A stretch of 61,394 nucleotides of DNA, from the NCBI GenBank assembly GCA_002492725.1, contig DLAF01000002.1, positions 1 to 61,394 of the forward strand, in the 5' to 3' direction. The position numbers were made by a program, and so were the translations under genes. Numbering within the stretch: position 1 is the first letter of the stretch; each line of letters begins with the position of its first letter. Shown here piece after piece: positions 16,041 to 24,655 of the stretch. Origin of the DNA: Lachnospiraceae bacterium UBA7054 (GTDB taxonomy: Bacteria > Bacillota > Clostridia > Lachnospirales > Lachnospiraceae). A model generated the notes under the pieces. That model was not told the DNA's origin. It did no database searches and saw only the letters and a list, made by a program, of their open reading frames with translations.

Positions 16041-17372
16041 GTGGATCAGATATCACTATTTGACAGGGAAATGCCGCAGCCTTTAGCGGCAAAACTGAGG
16101 CCGGAAAGTCTGGAGGAATATGTGGGGCAAAGCCATCTGCTGGGGAAAGGCAAGATACTCAGGCGTCTGATCGAGCAGGATCAGGTTTCTTCCATGATTT
16201 TCTGGGGACCGCCGGGCGTGGGAAAGACGACACTCGCAAGGATCATTGCGAACAAAACGAAATCGTCGTTTATTGACTTTTCTGCCGTCACAAGCGGCAT
16301 CAAGGAAATCCGTACCGTGATGGAGCAGGCGGAGAAAAATCGTCAGTATGGCATCAAAACGATACTGTTTGTGGACGAGATACACCGCTTCAATAAAGCA
16401 CAGCAGGACGCTTTTCTGCCATTTGTGGAGAAGGGGAGCATCATTCTTATTGGCGCGACCACGGAGAATCCTTCGTTTGAGATCAACAGCGCTCTCTTAT
16501 CCCGCTGTAAAGTGTTTGTGCTGCAGGCGCTTTCCGTGGAGGAAATCAAGGGGCTTTTGTCTCGTGCATTACAGTCGCCGAAAGGTTTTGGCGGGCAGAA
16601 AGTCATTATGGAAGACGAGTTGCTGGAGATGGTTGCCGTTTTTGCGAACGGTGATGCCAGAAACGCCCTTTCGACGCTGGAAATGGTGGTGCTTAACGGC
16701 GAGATGGATGCGGAAGGTGCAGTCACGGTTACAAAGGAGACGCTGGAGCAGTGCACCGCCAGAAAATCGCTTTTGTATGATAAAAAGGGGGAGGAGCATT
16801 ACAATCTCATCTCCGCCTTACATAAATCCATGCGCAACTCCGATCCCGACGCAGCGGTCTATTGGCTGGCGCGGATGCTGGAGGCGGGAGAAGATCCTCT
16901 CTATGTGGCAAGACGGGTGGTACGTTTTGCCAGCGAAGATGTGGGGCTGGCCGATCCGCGGGCGCTGCAGATCGCGGTGGCGGCTTATCAGGCCTGCCAT
17001 TTTCTGGGCATGCCGGAGTGCAATGTCCATTTGACGCAGGCTGTCATCTATGTGGCGCTGGCGCCCAAATCAAACGCCATGGAAGTGTCCTACAACGAGG
17101 CGAAGGAAGATGCGATGAAGGACTTGGCGGAGCCGGTGCCCTTAGTGATTCGTAACGGCGTGACGGAGCTGATGCGCGGGATGGATTACGGAAAGGGATA
17201 CCAGTACGCCCACGACACGGAGGAGAAGCTGACCAATATGCAGTGTCTTCCCGATGCCCTTCTGGGGCGGGAATATTACCGACCGGCGGGCATGGGCGAG
17301 GAAGAAGCGCTCAAAAAACGGCTTGAGGAGATTAAAGCTTGGAAAAGAGCGCATAAACAAGGAGGAAAATAA
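16041..17372 (+). CDS. rarA: Replication-associated recombination protein RarA/MgsA (443 aa)
   Basis: An AAA+ clamp-loader-like ATPase acting at stalled replication forks. Walker A is GPPGVGKT (residues 56-63), Walker B ILFVDEIHRF (~108-117), and sensor 1 GATTENPSFE. The C-terminal tetramerisation region (DPLYVARRVVRFASEDVGLADPRAL) is family-typical. Length is normal. The start is GTG 16041, five bases after the bactofilin stop, with only a weak ribosome site, suggesting coupling. purA starts one base after its stop. Confidence 0.95.
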   Translation: MDQISLFDREMPQPLAAKLRPESLEEYVGQSHLLGKGKILRRLIEQDQVSSMIFWGPPGVGKTTLARIIANKTKSSFIDFSAVTSGIKEIRTVMEQAEKNRQYGIKTILFVDEIHRFNKAQQDAFLPFVEKGSIILIGATTENPSFEINSALLSRCKVFVLQALSVEEIKGLLSRALQSPKGFGGQKVIMEDELLEMVAVFANGDARNALSTLEMVVLNGEMDAEGAVTVTKETLEQCTARKSLLYDKKGEEHYNLISALHKSMRNSDPDAAVYWLARMLEAGEDPLYVARRVVRFASEDVGLADPRALQIAVAAYQACHFLGMPECNVHLTQAVIYVALAPKSNAMEVSYNEAKEDAMKDLAEPVPLVIRNGVTELMRGMDYGKGYQYAHDTEEKLTNMQCLPDALLGREYYRPAGMGEEEALKKRLEEIKAWKRAHKQGGK

Positions 17373-17373
17373 A

Positions 17374-18666
17374 ATGGTAAAAGCTGTAGTGGGCGCCAAT
17401 TGGGGCGATGAGGGAAAAGGCAAGATCACGGATACGCTGGCAGAAAAAGCGGATATCGTGGTGCGTTTTCAGGGTGGCGCGAATGCGGGACACACCATTG
17501 TAAACAATTACGGCAAGTTTGCGTTACATACCCTGCCGTCCGGCGTGTTTTACGGGCATACCACCAGTATCATCGGTAACGGCGTAGCGCTTAACATTCC
17601 AATTCTGGTGGAGGAGATCAAATCCCTGACGGACAGAAATGTGCCGATGCCAAAGATTATGGTGTCCGACCGCTGTCAGATTGTGATGCCTTACCATATT
17701 TTATTTGATCAGTATGAGGAAGAAAGACTTGGCGGAAAGTCCTTTGGTTCCACGAAGTCGGGGATTGCGCCTTTCTACTCGGATAAATATGCAAAGATCG
17801 GTTTTCAGGTGAGCGAGCTTTTTGACGAGGATGTTTTGCGGGAGAAGTTGGAGCGGGTGTGCGTGACGAAAAATGTGCTTTTGGAGCATCTTTACCATAA
17901 GCCCGCCGTTGACCCGAAGGAACTGTTTGCCACCATGCAGCAGTATCGTGAAATGATCGCACCCTATGTGTGCGATACCGCAACTTACCTGGATCAGGCG
18001 TTACGGGACGGAAAGACCGTGCTGTTGGAAGGGCAGCTTGGCACGCTCAAAGACCCTGACCACGGCATTTATCCGATGGTGACTTCCTCCTCTACGCTGG
18101 CGGCCTACGGCGCGATCGGCGCGGGCGTTCCGCCTTATGAGATCAAGCAGATCATTACGGTTTGTAAAGCATATTCTTCCGCAGTGGGTGCGGGTGTGTT
18201 CGTGTCGGAAATCTTTGGCGACGAGGCGGATGAACTTCGCAGACGCGGCGGGGACGGCGGCGAGTTTGGCGCTACCACGGGACGCCCAAGGAGAATGGGG
18301 TGGTTTGACTGTGTGGCCTCCAAGTACGGCTGCCGCCTGCAGGGTACGACGGATGTGGCCTTTACGGTGCTTGACGTGCTGGGGTATCTGGATGAGATTC
18401 CAGTGTGCGTGGGTTACGAGGTAGAAGGTAAAGTGACGACGGATTTTCCTGTGACCTGTAAGTTGGAAAAGGCGAAACCCGTGCTGAAGAAGCTGCCCGG
18501 CTGGAAGTGTGAGATCCGCGGTATCAAAAAGTACGAGGAGCTGCCGGAAAATTGCAGGAAGTATGTGGAGTTTATCGAGGAGCAGATTGGGTATCCTATT
18601 ACTATGGTGTCAAACGGTCCCGGCAGAGAGGATATTATTTACAGAGAGAGTCCCTTGAAAAAATAG
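17374..18666 (+). CDS. purA: Adenylosuccinate synthetase PurA (430 aa)
   Basis: It converts IMP plus aspartate to adenylosuccinate using GTP; with PurB it makes AMP. The GTP loop GANWGDEGKGKITD begins at about residue 7, followed by GGANAGHTIV, the TTGRPRRMGWFD segment and the C-terminal SNGPGRED. Length is normal. ATG 17374 follows GGAGGAAAAT; the frame is open upstream inside rarA but that part is not PurA. A hairpin terminator follows at 18682. Confidence 0.97.
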   Translation: MVKAVVGANWGDEGKGKITDTLAEKADIVVRFQGGANAGHTIVNNYGKFALHTLPSGVFYGHTTSIIGNGVALNIPILVEEIKSLTDRNVPMPKIMVSDRCQIVMPYHILFDQYEEERLGGKSFGSTKSGIAPFYSDKYAKIGFQVSELFDEDVLREKLERVCVTKNVLLEHLYHKPAVDPKELFATMQQYREMIAPYVCDTATYLDQALRDGKTVLLEGQLGTLKDPDHGIYPMVTSSSTLAAYGAIGAGVPPYEIKQIITVCKAYSSAVGAGVFVSEIFGDEADELRRRGGDGGEFGATTGRPRRMGWFDCVASKYGCRLQGTTDVAFTVLDVLGYLDEIPVCVGYEVEGKVTTDFPVTCKLEKAKPVLKKLPGWKCEIRGIKKYEELPENCRKYVEFIEEQIGYPITMVSNGPGREDIIYRESPLKK

Positions 18667-18681
18667 GGTAAAATACGGAAA

Positions 18682-18718
18682 GATAAAAGGCAGCGGGATG
18701 GTTTCGCTGCCTTATCTT
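18682..18718 (+). terminator. Terminator hairpin after purA
   Basis: GGCAGCG pairs with CGCTGCC across a GGATGGTTT loop, and the stem extends through GATAA/TTATC with a small bulge. The U-tract is short (TTATCTT), so strength is uncertain. It separates purA from the SDR gene. Confidence 0.5.
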
Positions 18719-18810
18719 ACAGGCAGACTGCGTTTGAACGCGATGTACGCGCAAATAAGCGGCGGTCGGCCGATTAACTGTCAAAATAGAATGAAAAAGG
18801 AGGGAAAAAC

Positions 18811-19557
18811 ATGTTACTGGAAAACAAGGTTGCAATCGTGACAGGCGGAAGCAGGGGCATCGGTTACGCTACGGTGGAAGCATTTTTGCAGGAAGGGGCG
18901 ACAGTGGTGCTGTGTGCGAGCCGGCAGGAGACGGCAGATAAGGCTGTCAATGCGTTGAAGGAGGCAAATGCGGATGCAAAGGTGGAGGGAATTTTCCCGA
19001 ACCTCTCCGATTATGCGGCGGTGCAGGCGGCTTTTGATGAAGTGGCAAATAAGTACGGGAAGATCGACATTCTCGTGAATAACGCGGGCGTGTCGGAGAG
19101 CACTCCTTTTGATCAGTATACGGACGAGACATTTGATAAGGTGATGGACTTAAACGTCAGGGGTGTATTCAACTGCTCCAAGGCGGTAAGCGGGCATATG
19201 ATCGAGGCAGGCAGCGGCGTGATCCTGAACACTTCCTCCATGGTGAGTCAGTACGGTCAGCCGGCAGGAATCGCATACCCGACTTCCAAGTTTGCGGTCA
19301 ACGGCTTTACCCTGTCACTGGCAAGAGAGCTGGGACCCAAAGGAATCCGCGTCAACGCGGTGGCACCGGGTATCACCTATACGGACATGATGCGCCAGGT
19401 TCCCAAAGAGGTGATCGATCCGATGATCGCGCAGATTCCTTTAAGAAGGATGGGGCAGCCGGAGGATATCGCCAATGCCTTTGTATTTTTGGCGTCCGAT
19501 AAGGCTTCTTATATCAGCGGCGAGGTACTGCATGTGGACGGGTTGGCAAGAAGCTGA
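18811..19557 (+). CDS. Short-chain dehydrogenase/reductase, FabG/BaiA-like (248 aa)
   Basis: A classical SDR with a Rossmann TGGSRGIG at 11-18, NNAG at 90-93, and the catalytic tetrad Asn115, Ser142/143, Tyr156 and Lys160 (YPTSK). By eye it resembles 3-oxoacyl-ACP reductases and also the bile-acid 3-alpha-hydroxysteroid dehydrogenase BaiA. Shared segments include GVFN, IxYPTSK, VAPGI.YTDM, PLRRM.QPEDIAN and FLASD.AS. The substrate cannot be assigned from sequence. GGAGGG precedes ATG 18811. It has its own region between two hairpins and no fatty-acid or bai genes adjacent. Confidence 0.85.
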   Translation: MLLENKVAIVTGGSRGIGYATVEAFLQEGATVVLCASRQETADKAVNALKEANADAKVEGIFPNLSDYAAVQAAFDEVANKYGKIDILVNNAGVSESTPFDQYTDETFDKVMDLNVRGVFNCSKAVSGHMIEAGSGVILNTSSMVSQYGQPAGIAYPTSKFAVNGFTLSLARELGPKGIRVNAVAPGITYTDMMRQVPKEVIDPMIAQIPLRRMGQPEDIANAFVFLASDKASYISGEVLHVDGLARS

Positions 19558-19639
19558 TACACGAAAAATGATGTAAACCAAGCGAAAAGAGATTTTATGA
19601 GTATAGTTATGTAAACTAATGATGGCAGAGGAAAAGAAC

Positions 19640-20245
19640 ATGATCACGACAATCATATTTGATATCGGAAATGTGCTGGCAGATTTTACGTGGAGAGAGC
19701 ACTATGAACGGTTCGGCTTTGACGAGGATATGATAGAACGCCTTGCCGATGCTACGGTCAGGTGTCCTCTGTGGAACGAGTACGACAGAGGCGTCATGAC
19801 TTACGAAGAGCTTTTTCAGGGCTTTGTAGACAATGATCCGGAGATTGAGCCGCAGCTTAGGGAAGCATTTGCGGATGTGAGCACTATGGTGGTTCGAAAC
19901 GATTATGCGATTCCCTGGATTCACGCCTTGCAGGATAAGGGCTACCGATGCCTGTATTTGTCGAATTTTTCCGAGAGGGCGCATAAGGAATGCGCAGCAG
20001 CTCTTGATTTTATCCCTCATATGGACGGTGGTATTTTGTCTTATCAGGAAAAGATCATCAAGCCGATGCCGGAAATCTATCAGCTTTTGATCGACCGCTA
20101 TGGACTGGTGCCGCAGGAGTGCGTGTTTCTGGATGACACGCAGCGGAATCTGGACGCAGCGGAGAAATTTGGAATCCATACGATTCATTTCGAAAATCAG
20201 GCGCAGGCCATTGAGGCGCTGAAAAAGCTGGGAGTGGAGGCGTAA
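19640..20245 (+). CDS. HAD-superfamily sugar-phosphatase-like hydrolase, YihX type (201 aa)
   Basis: A HAD-IA hydrolase with motif I FDIGNVL (Asp8 nucleophile), motif II LSNFSE, motif III Lys in KIIKPMPE, and motif IV FLDDTQRN. The FDxGNV form and length match YihX-like alpha-glucose-1-phosphate phosphatases, where the second motif-I Asp is absent. ATG 19640 was chosen because AGAGGAAAAG lies just before it; the ATG pair at 19619-19624 lacks a site. An exact GTTATGTAAAC (19606-19616) lies just upstream. A good terminator follows. Confidence 0.85.
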   Translation: MITTIIFDIGNVLADFTWREHYERFGFDEDMIERLADATVRCPLWNEYDRGVMTYEELFQGFVDNDPEIEPQLREAFADVSTMVVRNDYAIPWIHALQDKGYRCLYLSNFSERAHKECAAALDFIPHMDGGILSYQEKIIKPMPEIYQLLIDRYGLVPQECVFLDDTQRNLDAAEKFGIHTIHFENQAQAIEALKKLGVEA

Positions 20246-20273
20246 GTGTAAAGATAAGGGTAAAGGAAAAAGG

Positions 20274-20307
20274 ATACCCATTGTCTGGAAAGGCAGTGGG
20301 TATTTTT
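20274..20307 (+). terminator. Rho-independent terminator
   Basis: ATACCCATTG pairs with CAGTGGGTAT (one G-U pair) and is followed by TTTTT. It ends the HAD hydrolase gene. Confidence 0.75.
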
Positions 20308-20405
20308 ACGTGGAATATTATTTAAATAAAATATTTCCTTTTTTGTCAGAAAATCTATTTTGGCTGCGAATGATAGGTAACAAAGCAGATAAGGTGGTGA
20401 TTTAG

Positions 20406-20954
20406 GTGGAAATCAATGAGAAAAATTTTGTCAGGCAGCTGAGAAGTAGAAATGAGCAGGCATTGTATTATGTCATTGACCATTACGGTTGGGTTCTGAA
20501 AACGGTTGTCAAACGGCAGATGAGAACGCTTCCGCATCTATGGGATGACTGCATGAACGATACGCTGTTAGCCGTGTGGGAGCATATTGACAGCTTTGAT
20601 CCGAAACGGTCTGATTTTCAGAATTGGCTGGCCGGTGTATGCAGATTCAAAGCGCTAACTTATGTGCGCAAATATATTGATGCGTCCAGAGAAGATCTGG
20701 TGGAGCAGATGCCGGATTGGGAGGATGAGGCGGCGCAGCGGGAATTTCTTCGACGTGAGTACGAGGAGGAAGCCATGCGGATCCTTTCTTTTTTGAAAGA
20801 GGAGGACGCCGAGATTTTCCGAATGGTCTATTTGGAAGATCTGAGCATGGACGAGGTGGCACAGCGGATGCATATGAGTAAAACAGCGATTTACGGGCGT
20901 ATCAGCAGAGGCAGAAAACAGCTGCGGCGGGCTGTCGCGGAAAGTGAGGTGTAG
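20406..20954 (+). CDS. ECF-type RNA polymerase sigma factor (182 aa)
   Basis: Region 2 is at residues ~18-85 (DCMNDTLLAVWEHIDSFD, WLAGVCRFKALTYVRK). Region 4 is at ~115-175, with a clear helix-turn-helix (LEDLSMDEVAQRMHMSKTAI and the YGRISRGRKQLRR recognition part). Start GTG 20406 is preceded by AAGGTGGTGA. The RsiV-type anti-sigma gene begins four bases after its stop, so the two form a sigma/anti-sigma operon. By analogy with Bacillus SigV it may answer lysozyme or other envelope damage; this is inferred from the partner. Confidence 0.88.
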   Translation: MEINEKNFVRQLRSRNEQALYYVIDHYGWVLKTVVKRQMRTLPHLWDDCMNDTLLAVWEHIDSFDPKRSDFQNWLAGVCRFKALTYVRKYIDASREDLVEQMPDWEDEAAQREFLRREYEEEAMRILSFLKEEDAEIFRMVYLEDLSMDEVAQRMHMSKTAIYGRISRGRKQLRRAVAESEV

Positions 20955-20957
20955 GAA

Positions 20958-21893
20958 ATGGCAAGAATCTATGAAATGTGTAATGACATTGATTCAGAGA
21001 ATATTTTGCAGGAAAAAGAACAGCTGTCCCGAGAGGAGAGAGGTAAGCTGATAGATTTTATGAAAAGCGAAGGTATTTTCTCTGAAAACGGGAAGAAAAA
21101 GAGGAGAAATGCCGGCAGGACAGTGGTCTGGGCGGCAGCAGCAGCGGCGCTTTTACTGGTGATCGTACCGAATACATCTGCTAAGGCGGCCTATGCCATG
21201 GAACAGATTCCCATTTTAGGAAATGTGATCAAAGCGGTTACCATTCGCAATTATCAGTATGAGAGCGATAATTATTCGGCGGATATACAAAAAGTACGGC
21301 TGGAGCAGAGTAACGGAGCGGAAAAAGTCGAAATGAAAGATGTCGGTACGGAGGCAGACAGGATGGAAGGCTCGATTCAGACGATCAATGAGAGTATAGA
21401 GGAGATGACAGACCGTCTGATTGCCAGATTTGAGGAACAGAAAGAACAGGAGGAGGGGCATGGCAGTATTGATATGAGTTATGAGGTGGTTACAGATACG
21501 GACACCTGGTTTACACTGCGAATCGATGTAACCGAGATTGCGGCAAGCGGCTTTCAGTATCAATCCTATTATCACATTGATAAAACGACAGGAGAGATTG
21601 CTTCGTTAAAGAATCTTTTTAAAGAAGGAGCAGATTATATTACCCCGATCAGTGAAAATATCAAAGAGCAGATGCGGGAAGAAATGCTGGCGGACGAGTC
21701 AAAAATTTACTGGGTTGATTCTGAGGAAGAGATGGGCGAGCAGTTTGAAACGATAAAGGAAGACCAAAATTTCTACTTAAATGAGAAGGGACAGATCGTG
21801 ATCTGTTTTGATGAGTATGAAGTCGCTCCGGGGTATATGGGATTGGTGGAGTTTGCCGTGGATGAGGAGGCTGTTGCGGATATCAGAAAGTAA
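20958..21893 (+). CDS. RsiV-like membrane anti-sigma factor with DUF3298 domain (311 aa)
   Basis: A cytoplasmic N-terminus of ~50 residues precedes a single span (VVWAAAAAALLLVIVP, ~53-68). The extracytoplasmic C-terminal half (~165-305) shows the DUF3298/RsiV pattern: SYEVVTDTDTWFTLRI, YYHIDKTTGEI, LKNLFKEGADY, NFYLNEKGQIVICFDEYEVAPG. In Bacillus subtilis RsiV binds lysozyme through this domain and is cleaved to release SigV. Here a longer acidic helical linker (~100-160) separates span and domain. It is translationally linked to the sigma gene. Confidence 0.85.
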   Translation: MARIYEMCNDIDSENILQEKEQLSREERGKLIDFMKSEGIFSENGKKKRRNAGRTVVWAAAAAALLLVIVPNTSAKAAYAMEQIPILGNVIKAVTIRNYQYESDNYSADIQKVRLEQSNGAEKVEMKDVGTEADRMEGSIQTINESIEEMTDRLIARFEEQKEQEEGHGSIDMSYEVVTDTDTWFTLRIDVTEIAASGFQYQSYYHIDKTTGEIASLKNLFKEGADYITPISENIKEQMREEMLADESKIYWVDSEEEMGEQFETIKEDQNFYLNEKGQIVICFDEYEVAPGYMGLVEFAVDEEAVADIRK

Positions 21894-21920
21894 CCACTTT
21901 GTAGAGTGAAAAACGGCGGT

Positions 21921-22003
21921 AAAAAAAATCCTGTCCGACCGGCAGTTAGGGAGCCTTTGTATTTGCTTTTACGGCGGACTCCCGATTGCCATTTGGACAG
22001 GAT
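21921..22003 (-). terminator. Large stem terminator after fprA (minus strand)
   Basis: A long interrupted inverted repeat: ATCCTGTCC (21928-21936) pairs with GGACAGGAT (21995-22003), and GGCA/GGGAG pairs with CTCCC/TGCC inside. On the minus strand it is followed by eight T residues (21928-21921). It fits termination of fprA and faces the end of the rsiV-like gene. Confidence 0.75.
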
Positions 22004-22020
22004 GCGGTAAGCGGCGATTC

Positions 22021-23178
22021 TTATTTTGCCATCAGCTCCTCCGCCAGCGCCTCAATCTGCGCGATGTTTTCCTCCGTTAAAGCGGAGCGAATCTGTACCG
22101 TGTTTTCCGTGTAAGTGATATCCTTACAGCCCTCCAATCTTGCCCGCATCGCCTTTGCCGCCATGGGCGCCCAGGAGCCGTTCTCCATCAGGGCGATGGT
22201 GCGCTTCTGATAGTTGTGGGAAATCAGCTCATCAATAAATTCCCGCATGAAGGGGAACATTTCCGTGTTGTAGGTGGTGGTGGCGAGCACCAGCTTGCCG
22301 TAGCGGAAGGCGTCTTCCACGCACTCTGCCATATCCTCTCTTGCAAGGTCTGCAACGACCACCTTTGGGCAGCCTTTGGCGGTCAGTTTTTCCGCTAAGA
22401 GTTCGGCTGCTTTTTTGGTATTTCCGTAAACGGAAGTATAGGCGATCATAATGCCTTCCGACTCCACACTGTAGGAAGACCATGTCCGGTATAAGTTTAC
22501 ATAATATTCCAAATTCTCTTTTAAGACGGGACCGTGCAGCGGGCAGATGATCTGAATGTCAAGCGCCGCCGTCTTTTTCAAGAGGTTTTGTACCTGCATG
22601 CCGTACTTGCCGACTATGCCGAAGTAGTAGCGGCGCGCTTCGCAGGCCCAATCTTCTTCCACATCGAGGGCGCCGAACTTGCCGAAGCCGTCCGCGGAGA
22701 AGAGCACCTTATCCTTGGCGTCATAGGTGACCATGACTTCAGGCCAGTGTACCATCGGTGCGGCGACAAACTGCAGAGTGTGTGCGCCCAGAGAAAGGGT
22801 GTCTCCCTCCTTGATGATCTGTCGGCTGTCGGCGTAGTCTGTGCCGAAAAACTGGCGCATCATGGTGAAGGCGGGGGCGGATGCTACGATCATTGTCTCC
22901 GGGTATGCCTTGACAAAAGCGTCTATGCTGGCGGAATGGTCGGGTTCCATGTGCTGGACGATCAGATAATCGGGAGTGCGGCCGTTCAGTACGGCTTTTA
23001 AGTTTTCCATCCACTCCTTTTCAAAGTTGGTGTCCACCGTGTCCATCACGGCAATTTTTTCATCCATGATCACATAAGAGTTGTATGCCATGCCGTTTTC
23101 CACGATGTACTGGCCTTCGAAAAGGTCAATGTCGTGGTCGTTTACGCCTATGTATTGGATATCGTTTGTAATTTGCAT
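22021..23178 (-). CDS. fprA: Flavo-diiron protein FprA (385 aa)
   Basis: An A-type flavoprotein reducing O2 and/or NO to protect anaerobes. The beta-lactamase-fold diiron site is complete: His76-x-Glu78-x-Asp80-His81 (HMEPDH), His144, Asp163 and His215. The C-terminal flavodoxin domain starts at about 243 (IAYTSVYGNTKKAA, FMN phosphate loop). Length is standard, with no rubredoxin fusion. GGAGAAATTACC precedes the ATG on the minus strand. A consensus promoter lies 48-76 bases upstream, inside a PIN-gene relic. It is transcribed alone and ends in a strong stem. Confidence 0.95.
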   Translation of the reverse strand: MQITNDIQYIGVNDHDIDLFEGQYIVENGMAYNSYVIMDEKIAVMDTVDTNFEKEWMENLKAVLNGRTPDYLIVQHMEPDHSASIDAFVKAYPETMIVASAPAFTMMRQFFGTDYADSRQIIKEGDTLSLGAHTLQFVAAPMVHWPEVMVTYDAKDKVLFSADGFGKFGALDVEEDWACEARRYYFGIVGKYGMQVQNLLKKTAALDIQIICPLHGPVLKENLEYYVNLYRTWSSYSVESEGIMIAYTSVYGNTKKAAELLAEKLTAKGCPKVVVADLAREDMAECVEDAFRYGKLVLATTTYNTEMFPFMREFIDELISHNYQKRTIALMENGSWAPMAAKAMRARLEGCKDITYTENTVQIRSALTEENIAQIEALAEELMAK

Positions 23179-23222
23179 GGTAATTTCTCCTTTTTTATTT
23201 AATGGTTTAAACTGATTGCGAT

Positions 23223-23270
23223 TTAACTATAGTACATGTCGTAAAAGGATGCAACAGTAACCATACATTT
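23223..23270 (-). pseudogene. Relic of the 3' end of a PIN-toxin gene
   Basis: Read on the minus strand, the 15 codons before TAA at 23225-23223 encode KCMVTVASFYDMYYS. The intact PIN gene 2.2 kb away ends NCIVTVADFYNMYFS. The DNA segments 23221-23272 and 25418-25469 align without gaps at 39 of 52 positions, with substitutions that mostly preserve the protein. The relic abuts the TGA of the MFS gene exactly (23273-23271). It is therefore the tail of a paralogous toxin gene whose 5' part has been replaced by the MFS/TetR cassette. Confidence 0.75.
23226..23254 (-). promoter_or_regulatory. fprA promoter (minus strand)
   Basis: On the minus strand TTGCAT (23254-23249) and TATAGT (23231-23226) are separated by exactly 17 bases. 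Predicted start is about 23219, 41 bases before the fprA ATG. Both boxes lie within codons of the PIN relic. Confidence 0.7.
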
Positions 23271-24509
23271 TCAGGCGGATTCTTTTTCAAGAACCGCAAA
23301 AACCTTTTTGGAGTAAAACGAAACTGCCATAGCCAAAATCGCCGCGCCAATCATGACCAAATACGGCTTGTCAGAAAAAGTGTCAAACAAAACTCCGTAA
23401 ACCGCCTGCCCCACAGGCTGAGAGCAGCTTGAAACGGCAATGATCACAGCCATTATTTTGCCGAGAAGATGAGGCGGAGTCTGCTGCTGCGCCGCTGTCA
23501 TCATGGATACGCCAAACATGGTAGAAGCAATCATCGCGCCGAAGCTAACGGCAGTGATTATGAAATATCCGATAGTATTCGGTACAGCTTCAAACACGGA
23601 AATTCCCATAAAAAACGCTGCCAGTGAGCATATGATTAAAAATACATATCCGTTTTTCAGACGGATTTTTCCCGCCGCCGCGCCCGCGATCATTCCGCCG
23701 GCAAGTCCGCCCAGACCCATTGCGCCCTGCGTTATCCCGAGGGCAGTATCGGACATTCCCAAGATTTGCACCACAATGACAGGAATCCCCACGATCATCA
23801 TTGCCGACAAAATCAGGTTGAACAGCGCGAGTATCCCAAGTACCGAAAGAAAAATCGGTTTTTCGTTTTTGATAAATCGAAAGCTGTCCGACAGATCGGA
23901 ACCCACCGCACTAAAAATGCTCTTGCCGTCGGTATTTTTTTCAAAAGGGATATGGATGAAAATCTCCATAACAGCCGAAAAGACAAAGCAGCCGACGCTG
24001 ATCAACAGAATGGGCATGATTCCGAACGCGCCGAACAGAACGCCGCCGATGATCGGCCCCAGCAGCCCCGCAAGGGTGCTTACCATATTGATCATGGCGT
24101 TACCCTGCATCAGAAATTGCTTTTCTACAATCAGCGGTATGCTTGCCTGGACGGCGGGCTGATAAATGCCCGAAATGCCGTACAGTATCATCAGCACCGC
24201 GATCATCAATGGAACAAGTGAAATTTTTCCCAGCGAAAAGCTAAATGCTAAAATGACCGCCGCTGTTGTAAAGTCTAGCGCCACCATAATATTCCGTTTG
24301 TTTTTTCTGTCGGCAATCACGCCTCCGAAAAGGGAAAAAATCACCATTGGGATAAATGAGCAGGCTGTTACCGCACCGAAAAGAGACGAGGAGTCTGTTT
24401 CGCGAAGCAGATAAAGCGGCAGAGCAAAGCGCAGGATAGCGTTGCCAAAAAGTGAGATAATCTGACCGATAACCACCATGGTAAAATCGCGTTTCAAAAG
24501 TTTGTTCAT
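23271..24509 (-). CDS. MFS drug-efflux-like transporter (412 aa)
   Basis: About twelve hydrophobic segments, with an MFS loop after TM2 (FGGVIADRKNKRNIMVALD, residues ~57-75) and a shorter central loop near 200. By pattern it is of the Mef/macrolide-type MFS_3 group, but substrate cannot be assigned. The start was set at ATG 24509, preceded by GGAGAAAAAC; an ATG 12 bases upstream has no ribosome site. A TetR-type operator lies 88 bases upstream and the tetR gene is next in line on the same strand, so expression is probably induced by a TetR ligand. Its stop codon abuts the PIN relic. Confidence 0.85.
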   Translation of the reverse strand: MNKLLKRDFTMVVIGQIISLFGNAILRFALPLYLLRETDSSSLFGAVTACSFIPMVIFSLFGGVIADRKNKRNIMVALDFTTAAVILAFSFSLGKISLVPLMIAVLMILYGISGIYQPAVQASIPLIVEKQFLMQGNAMINMVSTLAGLLGPIIGGVLFGAFGIMPILLISVGCFVFSAVMEIFIHIPFEKNTDGKSIFSAVGSDLSDSFRFIKNEKPIFLSVLGILALFNLILSAMMIVGIPVIVVQILGMSDTALGITQGAMGLGGLAGGMIAGAAAGKIRLKNGYVFLIICSLAAFFMGISVFEAVPNTIGYFIITAVSFGAMIASTMFGVSMMTAAQQQTPPHLLGKIMAVIIAVSSCSQPVGQAVYGVLFDTFSDKPYLVMIGAAILAMAVSFYSKKVFAVLEKESA

Positions 24510-24596
24510 GTTTTTCTCCATTTCTTCGCTGCTTTTATCTCAGCTTGTCTGAGATTCGCATAAACCAGTTTGTGTCTGCTTTTATCAATTTCAATA

Positions 24597-24611
24597 CCTA
24601 CCGTCGGTATG
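24597..24611. promoter_or_regulatory. TetR-type operator upstream of the MFS gene
   Basis: CCTAC-CGTCG-GTATG, an imperfect dyad with the same arm sequence and spacing as the perfect one at 25351-25367. It lies between the tetR terminator and the MFS start. Confidence 0.55.
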
Positions 24612-24616
24612 ATAAA

Positions 24617-24653
24617 TGAAAAATTTTTTCTGCCCTCAAAAGGACAGAAAAAG
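24617..24653 (-). terminator. Terminator after tetR (minus strand)
   Basis: TTTTTCTGTCC pairs with GGGCAGAAAAA across TTTTGA on the minus strand and is followed by ATTTTTC. It separates tetR from the MFS transcription unit, giving each its own promoter. Confidence 0.65.
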
Positions 24654-24655
24654 TT

